This document shows positions 11,725 through 23,160 of a DNA stretch of 64,000 nucleotides, piece by piece; within the stretch, counting starts at the first letter, position 1, and each line of letters begins with the position of its first letter. This DNA comes from Triticum aestivum. Taxonomy: Eukaryota; Streptophyta; Magnoliopsida; Poales; Poaceae. The notes beneath the pieces were generated by a model that was not told the origin of the DNA, ran no database searches, and saw only the letters and a list, made by a program, of their open reading frames with translations. A program made the translations under genes and the position numbers. The DNA lies in NCBI RefSeq assembly GCF_018294505.1, contig NC_057802.1, positions 310,641,137-310,705,136 of the forward strand, in the 5' to 3' direction.

Positions 11725-12728
11725 GCACTTGTTAGCATAGTGACCCTTTTGCTGACATTTGTTGCAAGTCACCTCTGAGAGTGGACGGTGATAAGGAGCA
11801 TTGGACTTTGGAGCTTGATTCTGAGACTTGTTCTGATAGCCAGAGTTGGAAGAGTTGGAAGAACCATGGCCACCTTTGTTCTTCTGCTGATAAGGCTGGC
11901 GAAACGGAGGAGGAGGAGGCAACCAAAACTTCTATTGCTTAGCTGTCACAAGTGAGGAAGAAGAAGACTGAACTGCGTCTCTGACTCTCTTCATAGAAGC
12001 CTCACACTTGAGCTGAGCAGCCTCTTGCTTCAATGCCATATTGTAGAATTGATCAAACTAAGTAGGCTCAACAAGAACGAGAGCTAACTGTAGATCCTCT
12101 TTAAGGCCACCTCTGAAGTGATAAATCATGCTCTTCTCATCAGGAACGTCTTGTTTAGCGAAGCGAGCAAGTTTCTGAAACTGGATGTTGTATTGATACA
12201 CAGACATGTTGCCTTGCTTGAGATTGCGGAACTCCTCACGCTTGCTCTCAACAACACTTTGTGGAATGTGGTGCGCTTTGAAGTCCCGACAGAAGTCAGT
12301 CCAAGTGATCACACGACCTCCTCTGGAATCTTTGTATTGTTGATACCAATCAGCAGCTTGGTCCTTGAGCTGGAAAGAAGCGAACTTGACATAGTCCTCA
12401 GGCCTGACATTGCTACATTCAAAATGCTTGTTGATGTCCACGAGCCAATCATCGGCATCTGTGGCCTCGGCACAGTAGTGAAAGACTTGGGCTGATTTGC
12501 GAGAAACTGGTTGGGAGTAGCAAAGTGAAACTGATTGTTGCCTTAACCTTGATTGCCTTGATTACCTTGCCCTTGAGTACGTTCTTGCAAGAGTTGCAGA
12601 ATCATCTGAGCATTGGCGTTGGTGGCTGCCATGATTGCTTGCCATGCCTCCGGAGGTGGAGGTGGTGGCGGAGGGTTCGCTTGACTCCCTTCATTGCGAT
12701 CCGGATTCTGGCGCGTTGGCGGAGCCAT
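11725..12728 (-). pseudogene. gag: Chromovirus gag, frameshifted, two stops
   Basis: The ATG at 12728 opens MAPPTRQNPDRN with a proline run and Gln/Gly repeats. That frame ends at 12543. The capsid-like part (DWYQQYKD, FRNLKQGNMSVYQYNIQF) continues in the pol frame from 12441, so a frameshift lies at about 12480-12545. In-frame TAG codons at 12058-12060 and 11932-11934 follow. The zinc knuckle [14 protein letters not shown] fits C-x2-C-x4-H-x4-C (about 11766-11725) and packages RNA in this family. Gag and pol share one frame, as is usual for chromoviruses. Confidence 0.88.
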
Positions 12729-13602
12729 CCTGAAGAGGGTGACATCCGTTAGCATCTTGATAGACAAATAGATAAGTAGAATCAACGAATAGAAATTGCA
12801 ACATATAGTCTTCACAATAAACATTCGAACGAAGATGAACGAATGAATTCCATAGTAAATCATCACAGTTCCATAAGTTGAGAAGCCACTTGAAAAAGAT
12901 ATGGAATCAACGTATAACTTCGAAGCAACTCGAATACCACAATACAAAACAAAACAAAGTATTGGCTTGCAGAATAAGCCGGAACAAACATATGATAGAG
13001 ATTTCGTCGAAGTTTTCATGGTGGGGCCCACACGGGCTCAATCGTACAGCACCATCATGTACAAGGCTGTGCACATGACATACGAAGCGTCCCCGAGTCG
13101 GCATAGCCATGGACTCTTTAAGACACTACGAGACCACTGTAAAACCAACCGTGTACAGGCGGACCACTAGACGTCGAACCCCAATCTCATATCATGCGTC
13201 TGTCGGAAAGATATCCTAAGGCTACTAGAATTCCCACTTATAAACTCCCGAAATTTTCTGGTTATGCAATCTGGTGTTGGGGATACAGGGGACACAAAAT
13301 ATATCACCCAAACTAGCAATCCCTAGATCCAGCTGTATCCATCCGTCAACACATAACCAAGAAACCTTCGGAAATCGTTTACCTCAACCTTCGAAAAGCA
13401 TCCGTTATACAAGTTATGGCAATACTCCCGAACTCCCGCCCTAGTACTGGGTGGCGTCGAGGTGATCTCACCAACAACTGCATAAAAGAGATTTCGATGT
13501 CGGCGAAACTCAGGTATTCCAGAACTGCAACGATAAAATTGTGACGACAACACCTCGGAGCTCAACTCCCCGGGACACTGCCACAACCCCTAAATGTCAG
13601 GA
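12729..13602 (-). other. Chromovirus leader without primer site
   Basis: This lies between the gag start and the truncated 5' LTR. I find no tRNA-Met primer complement (TGGTATCAGAGC on the minus strand) near 13560-13640, where it should be. The leader contains no convincing ORF. Confidence 0.6.
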
Positions 13603-16600
13603 GGCACCCGCGAGATCAAGACTATTTAAGCTTATAGGAAAGGATGGTGTACTGAGGTGGAGCTGCAGCAGCAATAAGCATATATGGTGGCTAACATACG
13701 CAAGAGAGAGCGAGAAGAGAAGCAACAGAGCGGTCGTCATCTAGCAATGACCAAGAAGTGATCCTGAACTCCTACTTACATCATACATAACACAGACCGT
13801 GTTCACTTCCCGGGCTCCGCCGAGAAGAGACCATCACGGCTACACACGCAGTTGATGTATTTTAATTGGGTCAAGTGACAAGTTCTCTACAACCGGACAT
13901 TAACAAATTCCCATCTGCCTCATAACCGCAGGCACGGCTTTCGAAAGATATTACCCTGCAGGGGTGTCCCAACTTAGCCCATCATAAGCTCTCACGGTCA
14001 ACGAAGGATAAACCTTCTCCCGGAAAGACTCGATCAGTCTCGGAATCCCGGTTTACAAGACATCTCGACAATGGTAAAACAAGACCAGCAAAGCCGCCCG
14101 ATGCGCCGAGAAATCCTGATAGGAGCTACACATATCTCGTTCTCAGGGCACACCGGATGAGACATCCTACGAGTAAAACCAGACCTCGAGTTTCCAGGAG
14201 GGGGCCCCGCAGTCTACTCAGTTCGGACCAACGCTCGAAGGAGCACTGGCCCGGGGGGGTTAAAATAAGATGACCCTCGGGCTCGCAAAAACTCGGGGGA
14301 AAAGGCTTAGGTGGCAAATGGTAAAACCAAGGTTGGGCCTTGCTAGAGGAGTTTTATTCAAGGCGAACTGTCAAGGGGGTCCCATAAATCACCCGACCGC
14401 GTAAGGAACGCAAACTCAAGGAACATAATCCCGGTATAACAGTAACTAGGGCGGCAAGAGTGGAACAAAACACCAGGCATAAGGCCGAGCCTTCCACCCT
14501 TTACCAAATATATATAGATGCATTAATTAAATAAGAGATATTGTGATATCCCAACATATCCATGTTCCGACATGGAACCAACTTCAACTTCACCTGCAAC
14601 TAGCAACGCTATAAGAGGGGCTGAGCAAAAGCGGTAACTTAGCCAAACAACGGTTTGCTAGGAACGGATGGTTAGAGGCTGACATGGCAAAATGGGAGAC
14701 ATGATATAGCAAGTGATAGGTAGCGCAGCATGGCAATAGAACGAACAACTAGCAAAGCAAAGATAGAAGTGATTTCGAGGGGTGGTCATCTTGCCGGCAA
14801 GGTTCTCAGAGTTGTCGAAAGCTTGATCCTCGTAAGTGTACTCAACAGGTTCCTCGTTCACGAACTCGTCTCCCGGCACTACCCAAGACAAGAACACAAA
14901 CAAACGGAACCACAATCAACCACGAGAAATGCACAAGCAACATGATGCAAAACATGTATGATATGCAAGATATGATATGCGATGCATATGCGTGCTCCGG
15001 AAGGAAAAATGATGAACAAGGCAGTAACTTGGCAAACCAAGCACGCCACTGGAAAGATGAGATGATTTCGGTCGAAATCGATATAAAGATCACCGGAAAC
15101 GGATGCACGGTTTGCAAATGGCAAGCAAAATAAGAATGACACGAATCTGCGATTAACAGCATGATAGCACTTAAAATGCAACAAATAACAATGCTACAGC
15201 ACTCCAAAATAGCAACAAAGCATATGACAGTAATCTACAGGAGATGTTAGACAAAAGATGAACACTGAGCTACGGCTAGATCACAACATATCAAGCTCAA
15301 ACAAGCATGGAAAAAGTGCAAAAGATGATAGGTTCACAGACTTGGTGAAAAACTGGACATGGCAGAAAACAGCATCAGGCAGCAATGCTCAGAGCACGAA
15401 ATCAATATGCTACAGGAACTCAACATAGCAAAACAAGGCATGACAGTGTTCTACTAAATTCATATGACAAAAGTCCCTTACTGACCATAAGCCCAAAAGG
15501 ACCAGAAGATATGATGGCAAGCATGTTAACATAGCAAGTTTCGTTATCAGGTTTCGGACTTAGTAGAAAACAGAGCATGGCAGAAACGATAATATGAGGA
15601 CATGTTTGTGAGCTTGATGCACTCACTACAGAGAAATTCATGACAAACCAAGCATACCTACAGTCAGATGGCATGTTTATGAAGCTATCCATGGCAAGAA
15701 CACAAGCATAGCATTTATGGATCAACTACAATAAGCTTGGCAAAAATTGCATATCATGTTGAGAATCTGCCAGAAATATTTTATAGCAAAAGTAGAGCAA
15801 GATTGAGTCATGCTATGGCACTCCATAATAGCAAACAAGGGCAGGAATTGATCACTTACAACTATAGCTACAAAACATCCTTACTGGACATCTCCAAAAT
15901 ATGCACGGATATATCTGTAGCATCAAGTTTACATGGCAACAAAATAACAGCAGACAAGGACTTGGAGAAATCACTAAGTCCCTGAAATCAGAAACATTAC
16001 GGGGCCTAGTTTGCATGCTTGTGCTAGTCACCACAGAGATCAAAAAAATACATGACATACACCCTTGTAAAGATGGCATGGCATACTTCAGAACACATGT
16101 AAAGATCGTGCCCATGAGATGCACAGATTAAATGATACAAAAATGACAAATCCCCAAGTTCTGCTAAGAACCAGCAGATAACAGCAACTAGCCCTCTTCG
16201 AACAGAGATATGGGCATCAAGATGACCTCTAATGAACATGATGCAATTGAACGAAATATAGAGCATCGCGAGGCGAACAATTTGACATATTACACGCATG
16301 AATCGGAGCTACATGCAAGGAGTTATGCACTATTGAACAGAGGCATATGCTGTAGAATATCCCAGACTTGGAAAATTTAGAGGGGGGCTCGGGTCAACCT
16401 GCTACAGTACCGAACGGATCCAGATCGAGGCAGGCTAGGCTTCGGGCGCACGGTGTCCGGAGCCCTCGCCGGAGGAAGGAGACGGCGGGCCGGCGGGAGG
16501 AGGAGGGCGCCGCGGCGGCGGTGCGGTGCTGCGACGGCGGTGAGGGAGCCGGCGGCGGNNNNNNNNNNNNNNNNNNNNNNNNNNNNNNNNNNNNNNNNNN

Positions 16601-17749
16601 NNNNNNNNNNNNNNNNNNNNNNNNNNNNNNNNNNNNNNNNNNNNNNNNNNNNNNNNNNNNNNNNNNNNNNNNNNNNNNNNNNNNNNNNNNNNNNNNNNNN
16701 NNNNNNNNNNNNNNNNNNNNNNNNNNNNNNNNNNNNNNNNNNNNNNNNNNNNNNNNNNNNNNNNNNNNNNNNNNNNNNNNNNNNNNNNNNNNNNNNNNNN
16801 NNNNNNNNNNNNNNNNNNNNNNNNNNNNNNNNNNNNNNNNNNNNNNNNNNNNNNNNNNNNNNNNNNNNNNNNNNNNNNNNNNNNNNNNNNNNNNNNNNNN
16901 NNNNNNNNNNNNNNNNNNNNNNNNNNNNNNNNNNNNNNNNNNNNNNNNNNNNNNNNNNNNNNNNNNNNNNNNNNNNNNNNNNNNNNNNNNNNNNNNNNNN
17001 NNNNNNNNNNNNNNNNNNNNNNNNNNNNNNNNNNNNNGGTCGGGCCCCGACAGGCCGGCGCGGTACGGGCGGCGGCGGGACACGTGGCGGCCCCGGATTG
17101 GCTGCGGGCGCGGTGGCGATTTCGTCCGGCGGCGCTGGACGCGTCCGCCCGCGGAGAGGAGATTTTTATGGTTTCGGGGACTGCAAATGTTATTTCGGGA
17201 TGCTCACATATTTATAGGTAGAGGGAGCTAGGAGGCTCCAAATGAGGTGCGGTTTTCGCCCACATGATCGTGATCGAACGACCTAGCGCATGGAAGATAG
17301 TTTGGTGGGTTTTGGGCTGGTTTCGAGGGGTTTTTTTGCTGGATACTCAAATGGACATTGCGGATGCCCGGTTAACCGTTGGAGTACCAAACGACCTCCA
17401 AATGGAACGAAACTTTTCCGGTGGTCTCCGGGTGGTGTAATAAGGCCACTTGACAAGCCTCGGTCCATTCCGAGAACGTTTGACACCCGCACACGAAAGA
17501 AAACGAAAGGAGTGCACCGGGGGAGATAGGAGCGCCGGATTGCAAAACGGACAACGGGGAAAATGCTCGGATGCATGAGACGAACACGTATGCAAATGCA
17601 ATGCACATGATGACCTTATATGAAAATGCGTGACATGACAAAATGCAAAATGAAACAAAACCCGACCACGGAGGGAATCTCATAAAACAAAGCCGAAAAT
17701 GGCAAGAGTCGGAGTTACAAATATGGCAAGTTACATGCGGGGTGTTACA
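13603..17749 (-). repeat. 5' LTR of the chromovirus, truncated at its 3' end
   Basis: It matches 4379-8241 with roughly forty differences over the 2.9 kb I compared by eye, mostly transitions. Similarity stops at CACCCGCGAGATCA (about 13603). The terminal 430 bases seen in the other LTR are absent. It contains the longest N run (16559-17037). Confidence 0.85.
16559..17037. other. Assembly gap (N run)
   Basis: 479 N bases lie in the GC-rich part of the 5' LTR, at the same LTR position as the gap at 7292-7527. Confidence 0.99.
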
Positions 17750-17754
17750 CCCGT
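17750..17754. repeat. Target-site duplication CCCGT (right)
   Basis: Second copy of CCCGT, directly after GTTACA at 17749; it matches 3944-3948. Confidence 0.9.
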
Positions 17755-18212
17755 AAGCATCCATGACACTCTGGCACATGAAGCCGGGCGAGCGACATCG
17801 TACGGGCCCAAGACGACAGGCCACACGCCGCAGGGTCTGGGGGCAGGGCCATGCTGCCCACGGGCGGCGCGACAGCCTCTATGACGCCACCGCCGGCCCC
17901 CATGTCGCGCCCTTCCCAGCGCGTGCGATGAACGACAGTCGAGATTGAGAGGCGCGGTGCGCCATAGAGGGCGCCACCAAGTTGAGAGGACTTGTGTGCG
18001 GCAGCAATCCTTGGTGGGGAGAAGCGAGATGATCTCCTCAAGGATAATGTCCGAGAGATCACTGATTCGGTCCACTAGAGATTCTAGCGGTTCCTCAGAT
18101 CTGGGTGGGGGGGCTCGCCGCTTCTCCCCGCGCTGTCGGGTGCGGGATCTACAACCGGCGTCGCTGCTGGCGGAAGCCTCATCTTCTTGGCACTGGGGCC
18201 AGCCGACTCCAT
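17755..18212 (-). pseudogene. F-box protein gene fragment (5' part), frameshifted
   Basis: On the minus strand an ATG at 18212 opens [17 protein letters not shown], a leader common in grass F-box/LRR proteins. That frame stops, but a second frame carries [28 protein letters not shown] and [16 protein letters not shown] (about 18075-17931), a clear F-box. The two frames would join by an indel in the run of seven G at 18107-18113. Beyond residue CR the sequence stops resembling the family. It ends at the chromovirus insertion with no leucine-rich repeats. F-box proteins link substrates to SCF ubiquitin ligases; this copy is unlikely to work. It could be a fragment captured or left next to the older retrotransposon. 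Confidence 0.65.
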
Positions 18213-18967
18213 TTTCCTTGCGAGCGTCGTGCCGAGCTCATGGGGTTGAGCAGAGTAGCCAGAGACGAGCCTTGTGGCAGCGTGAGTGGGAAAGAAGGAG
18301 GGATGGGGTTTTCTATACGAGGGGAAGAAGAGGAGTAGGCGTTTTCTGTACGAGTGAGGAAGAAGGTGAGCGGGGGTTTTCTGGACGAGTGAGGAAGATG
18401 GGGAGCGGGGGGAACTGGGGGCGACGGAAGCAGGAGAGTCCAGCGAGCTCCAGTATAAGTGGAAGCGAGGAGGAAGGAGGGTTTTTCTGGGATCACCCCC
18501 TCTTCAAGAAATATGGGCTTCTCCTCGCAAAAAACAAAAACAAATGGGCTTTAAGATGGATAGGCTTTTGTATCGGCCCAGTCGGCTGCCTGTGTTTCAT
18601 ACTGGAGGGCCTTAACACTAGAGGCAGCCCATTAGAGACACTCTCCAGCTCTCCAGCTTATTCCTCGTTCGAAAGAAAATAAGAGACGCCTCCAGCTTAA
18701 TTATGGCTCCTCATCGGTAACATTTTTCAACTTGAAAAAAAGTTATAGCTCTCTTTGGGCCGGCTTGGCATCCACCAAATTAGAGGATGGTGTACTGCAT
18801 GCAGACACTCACACTGGCCATAGCGCGGAAGAATGAGGGGTCAAATAACATGCCCATAATATACATAGATTAACAGGGATTGTGGGGGATTAAATCATGT
18901 ATAAGCCAAATTCCCCTCCATTCCGCTCCAAACCCCTTGAGAGGAGGTTGAACCGAACAAGGCCTAA
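18213..18967. other. F-box upstream region and MITE remnant
   Basis: The first part would be the promoter side of the F-box fragment. I see no clear TATA box. From about 18865 to 18967 the sequence (GGGATTGTGGGGGATTAAATC, TTGAACCGAACAAGG) resembles a MITE end. A similar GGTTGAACCGAACAAG end occurs at about 40812. Confidence 0.3.
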
Positions 18968-18993
18968 GACTAACCACAGTGGGAGTAACTTTA

Positions 18994-19285
18994 GGCCGCT
19001 CCCAGTGCTCCACCATGTATACTAATGTAGGTGCTAAGCTGCCACGTAGGCATAAAATATGATGTGGCAAGTTAATTAAGAAGAGCAAGACTAGTTTGGT
19101 GACCCCGGGAAGAAACAGTGCTAAGCTCGTGTACCTAGGTGGAAAGACAATTTTGAGTCTATAGCTAATTAAATGAAGCAAGCTTAGCAACAACAAACTA
19201 AGCACCTATGCATTGGAGACTTGAGTTGCTAAGCCATTTAATGCACTTAGCGCCTCATCTAAGCACATCTGAATGGGAAGAGGTC
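18994..19285. mobile_element. Tourist-like MITE, nested
   Basis: Flanked by TTA on both sides (18991-18993, 19286-19288). Ends GGCCGCTCCCAGTGC and GAATGGGAAGAGGTC are imperfect inverted repeats. No ORF; PIF/Harbinger type by its TTA target. Confidence 0.78.
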
Positions 19286-19370
19286 TTAATTCCATACAGT
19301 ATCATAATATGATACTCAACCCTCTCTTTCTTCATTTAATTCTTTGCCACCTCATCAAATTTGCCTACTA

Positions 19371-19531
19371 CTCTCTCCATTCCTAAATATAAGTCTTTTT
19401 AGATATTTCAAATGGAATACAACATACGGATGTATGTAGACATATTTTAGAGTGTAGATTCACTCATTTTGCTCCGTATGTAGTCACTTGCTGGAATCTC
19501 TAGAAAGACTTATATTTGGGAACGGAGGGAG
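19371..19531. mobile_element. Stowaway MITE, nested
   Basis: 161 bases flanked by TA (19369-19370, 19532-19533). Ends CTCTCTCCATTCCTAAATAT and ATATTTGGGAACGGAGGGAG are inverted repeats typical of grass Stowaway elements (Tc1/Mariner type). Confidence 0.88.
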
Positions 19532-19599
19532 TAGTTGGCATGCATGATACTACTTATAATACTCCCATTACAACCACCCTAATAGAATTAAAATACCTA

Positions 19600-20290
19600 A
19601 TCTAAATGGTTGCCGCCCGATCTCTTTGTCCTCCTCCAGCATCCGGCAGAAGAAGAATCGTGCAAGACACCGGCTGTATTCGCCGGCGTCGCCTCGGCGG
19701 TGGCCTTCATGGGATACAATCGGCGGCGGCCTCCCGTGTTCTACTTCTCCATGATGATGGCTACTGGCGGGGACGTGTTGCCAGTCACCTTGTCGACATC
19801 CGTCTAGCCGCATCACCTCGTCGACATCTGCGGCAGCTTCTTTCTCTGCCTGCATGTCGTGGCTACGCACGCGTCGACAGCGGATGGCCCAGTCGCAGAC
19901 ACTGGAAGCATTGTACGACGCGGCGGCGTCGAGGGCAGCGATGATGCTTGTGCCGCCGTGCTCCCCAAAAAGCCGGCGTGGAGCAAGTCGGCACTCTTCC
20001 TCGAGCTGTATTGGAGAGGCCAGCTACGGAACCACGCGCTGGCTTAGTGCGGCAACTGCCTCCGACGGGCTAGGCAAGGTAGGTGGAGAAGCGAGCTGCT
20101 TCGCTCGTAACTGCCGGGCTCGGCGGGCCACCCAGACGGCTTTTATGCTGGAGAACTGCTCTTCCTGCTCGTCGGATGCCGCTGAAAGAGTGGACAAAAT
20201 GGTGGAAGGAGGAGCTTGGCCGGCATCCTGCTCCTGAACGGACGTGTGTGGCCGGAGTTGGTTTCTTGCATTCCACAGGGGTTTAAATGT
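19600..20290. other. GC-rich coding-like island, unrecognised
   Basis: Composition rises to coding-like GC and several frames stay open on both strands. The longest is minus 20024-20584 (186 codons; FIWYTWHLRYGHKVMYTIKVH near its start, then a Ser/Ala/Gln-rich end). I recognise no domain and cannot choose a strand with confidence. It may be a decayed gene fragment moved by a transposon. Confidence 0.3.
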
Positions 20291-20554
20291 AGATTTTGAA
20301 TGCGTCGAGGAGGCGGGTACAGCTGGGAGTGTAGCAGGCATCACCCTGGGCCGACGCACCACTTCAAATGGCGGACGCAGTGAGAGGTCGCGTCCGCCCT
20401 TACCCCCTTGACCGTGGACCTTGATGGTGTACATCACCTTGTGTCCATATCTGAGATGCCACGTGTACCAAATGAATGACTCCAAGTTCGACCACCGTGG
20501 TGCTAGGTGCGAGCCGAGGAACACTGTTGGAGACACCTTCCTCATAATATTCCT

Positions 20555-20770
20555 AGAGACTAGCAAGATGCCCGTGCGTTGCACGGAACATCGAGATCTT
20601 GTGGGAGAAAATCATGAACGAGGGAAGGCCTTATCTGCAAATGTGGAGAGGAGTGCGGGTAAATTGTCATAGTTTTCTTTCTATCCGTTAGATATAGATC
20701 GGACGGCCTATATTGCAGGATGCAGGCACACCATCATCACCAACTCTGCTTTTTATAAGAGTAGAGATAA
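20555..20770. repeat. Unclassified grass repeat with CCGTGC-GTT-GCACGG
   Basis: It begins near ACTAGCAAGATGCCCGTGCG, carries a small hairpin (CCGTGC/GCACGG), and ends near TTTTTATAAGAGTAGAGATA. I recall such ends as frequent in grass intergenic DNA but cannot name the class. Confidence 0.3.
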
Positions 20771-21414
20771 ATACACTGATGGTCACTGAAGTTGAGGTCG
20801 AAGCACGATACGGTCATTGGACTTCAGAATAAGCTCAATACAATCATTGAATACGAGTTACAGTAATTATACGGTCACTGGCTCGCCGTAGAGCTCCGTA
20901 TTTTGTCCAGTTGACTAGTCAAATTTGTATACGTGGAACCTACTATTGCATTGTCATTACTAGTACGTCCTGCTTGTCTCATGGGTCCCACCTGTCAACT
21001 GATGAAATAAATAAACATGTAAAAAAACAAGGACTATGCGCGCAGAATCCGGAATCTTCGTCTTGCTGATCACGTAGTAGGCTAACTATTTGAATCAATA
21101 CACTTGAATGCTAATGTACATATCTTTTCTTTTTAAATAATGCCCATGCATGCACACACGGCGCACACCACGTTCGCACACAACACATGGATACTTGTGC
21201 CTACCTTCGCATGCGCCATCTATGGCTAGGTGGAAGGGGGCTGCATATGCATGCCGGACGGCCGCACCACATAGCCGGTCATGTGCTCTACTCTGCTTGA
21301 CCCATCGTGCAGCACCACCATGGCCACCACACACAACAGCAGTAGCCAGCAAGCGAGGAGACCTCGCCACGCGCCGCTGCAGCAGCAGCTGATCGCACGA
21401 GAAGGCAATCACCC
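20771..21414. other. No recognisable feature
   Basis: AT-rich sequence, then a GC-rich stretch with open frames on both strands. I recognise no protein, MITE end or RNA. Confidence 0.4.
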
Positions 21415-22330
21415 ACCGTCATGGCCTTCACTGTCCGGTTCATCATGTACCAACAAGCTTGTCCAAAACAACATCCTGCTATGCCATCTCTTGCAGCACC
21501 TCTTTGTCGTCGTTGCTTGACGACCAAATGGAGATGAAGGCAAGGTGGCGACGGCTTCGGCCTTAGAGCACCGGCGAAATGCACGCGCACACACAAGGAC
21601 ATACGGACATTGGAGCACCGGCCAACCCCTTCATTGCCCTTGACATGCTCATGTTTTTCTTGTGCTCGCTGTCTGCTGCGGCCGATGTGCTCCTGCATGA
21701 CATGCTTGGCGTGAATGCGCTCCTGCATGGAGTCCTGCTCCCGCGTGAACAACTCTTGATCACTGTTGAGTATCATTGTTAGATTAGGAATATAGGATAG
21801 ACTAGGAAATATTCTGAATTGCCGTATACTCCAAGATGACCATGCACTCCTACATATATGCCCACGAGGCTCAAGCAATACAATCAACTATTCCATAAAA
21901 TCCCTCTCTACCTTCTAACAATCACCATGCCGGATCAGCCCCCCGGAGAACCACATTTCCTTGCCACCATGGGTCCACGACCCTAGCTCCTGCTCTGCAT
22001 CTGCCATTGGCCATCTAGTCCGCATCGTCATCATCTGAGTCCTAGAAGATCTCACCCACATCATCATTAGGCATGCAACCGCCTTCATAGACAACATGCG
22101 TAGAAGGAGTAGAGGCGACTAGGGACGCACCACATCGTGGGCACTTCGTACGTGCTCGTGTGCGTGCAGCGTGCGTGCTTTTCCATCTGTGCTAGCTCTA
22201 AGGCCGAGGCTGCGGTCGCCTTCATCTCCGGCTAGTCGTTCAGCAATGACGACAAAGAGGTGCTGCAAGAGATGCATAGGCACCGTTGTGTGCGAGCTTC
22301 ACTGTAGCACGATGAACCGGACATTGCCGC
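21415..22330. repeat. Inverted repeat, arms ~150 bp, ~600 bp apart
   Basis: Left arm 21415-21567 and right arm 22190-22330 are inverted copies. Both contain GACGACAAAGAGGTGCTGC on the sense of the right arm. The frame through this motif reads SNDDKEVLQEM, which suggests coding ancestry. Between the arms I see no gene. Confidence 0.55.
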
Positions 22331-22349
22331 AGATGGCGCACGCCTCCAT

Positions 22350-22500
22350 GCAGCCGAGTGTGTGTGCATGCATGTGTTATTCACATGCATTCTGCGGCCG
22401 AGTGTGTGTGCATGCATGTGTTGTGTACGTGCGTTGTGTGCTCCATGCTGTGCGCGTATGTGCATGAGTTAGTGTGTTGGCATGTGTACATGTGTGGCTT
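22350..22500 (+). repeat. TG-rich low-complexity tract
   Basis: Imperfect repeats of TGTGTGCATGCATGTGTT. No function inferred. Confidence 0.6.
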
Positions 22501-22649
22501 CTTGCGTGGTTATCAATATAAAATATAAAATATCTTCAACTTAGCATCCTGATGTATTGTCGCTAGTGGTTAGTGAACAATTCATGTTCTTTTATTTGTG
22601 TATAGGTGGACAGGCGGTAAAAAACAGGGGAAAACGCGCAAGGTTCCTT

Positions 22650-23160
22650 GCAGACGCTCCACCGCGAGGTTCCTTGCTCCTTCTCGGTCGTCGGGAATCT
22701 ATGTTCTTCCACTCTTTTTTTTACGTGAGCTTTGTTCATCCTTTTGCCAATACGCGAGACATCTAGCATCAAGGTGCACGTGTCATGCAAGAAAATGGAG
22801 ATAATCAGATAAGCCGTGCGTAAGTGAGTCATGCACTTTGATGGCACCTACTACGCAATATTTTTTCTCCTCGATGGCACGTGAATAGTGCATGTACTCA
22901 ACGACGGAGCACGGGATGGTAGCCATGACATGGTCAACCCTTTTTTGGAGAGAGTACGTACTAAATAACTTTGATGTGTCCCGTCAACTCGCAGAACAAC
23001 GAGAAGCTTGCTTACTACGCCTTCTCCCTCGCCAACACGTGCGCAGTGGCTCGTAGCACGAGGAGAAACTTTTGCTTACAAGCGTCAGATTGCCAGACTG
23101 TAGTACCATCATTATTATTCGACTTCCGGAAGAGGCTAAGAGCCAAGCGCAAGGTCACCT
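22650..23160 (-). repeat. Composite repeat X, copy A (minus)
   Basis: Starts GCAGACGCTCCACC and carries CGGGAATCTATGTTCTTCCA, then the sequence shared with 41215-41690 and 40900-40985 on the opposite strand. Contains an intact, unfilled version of the insertion site used at 24200. Confidence 0.7.

Larger units (their letters stand above)
3949..17749 (-). mobile_element. Tekay-type Gypsy chromovirus, complete insertion, defective
   Basis: The element is bounded by a CCCGT duplication and begins and ends with TGTAAC/GTTACA. On the minus strand the order is 5' LTR (17749 to 13603), leader, gag-pol (12728 to 8278), polypurine tract and 3' LTR (8241 to 3949). The integrase tail carries a chromodomain-like segment (KVKWSHHSDREATWERED), which places it among chromoviruses of the Tekay/Del type. 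Gag-pol has six in-frame stops plus a frameshift, and the 5' LTR lacks its last ~430 bases and the primer site. It cannot now be autonomous. Confidence 0.9.
18968..19579. mobile_element. Tourist-like MITE containing two other MITEs
   Basis: Flanked by TAA (18965-18967 and 19580-19582). Its ends GACTAACCACAGTGGGAGTA and ACTCCCATTACAACCACCC are imperfect inverted repeats. It is interrupted by MITEs at 18994-19285 and 19371-19531, so the outer element is the oldest. Confidence 0.75.
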
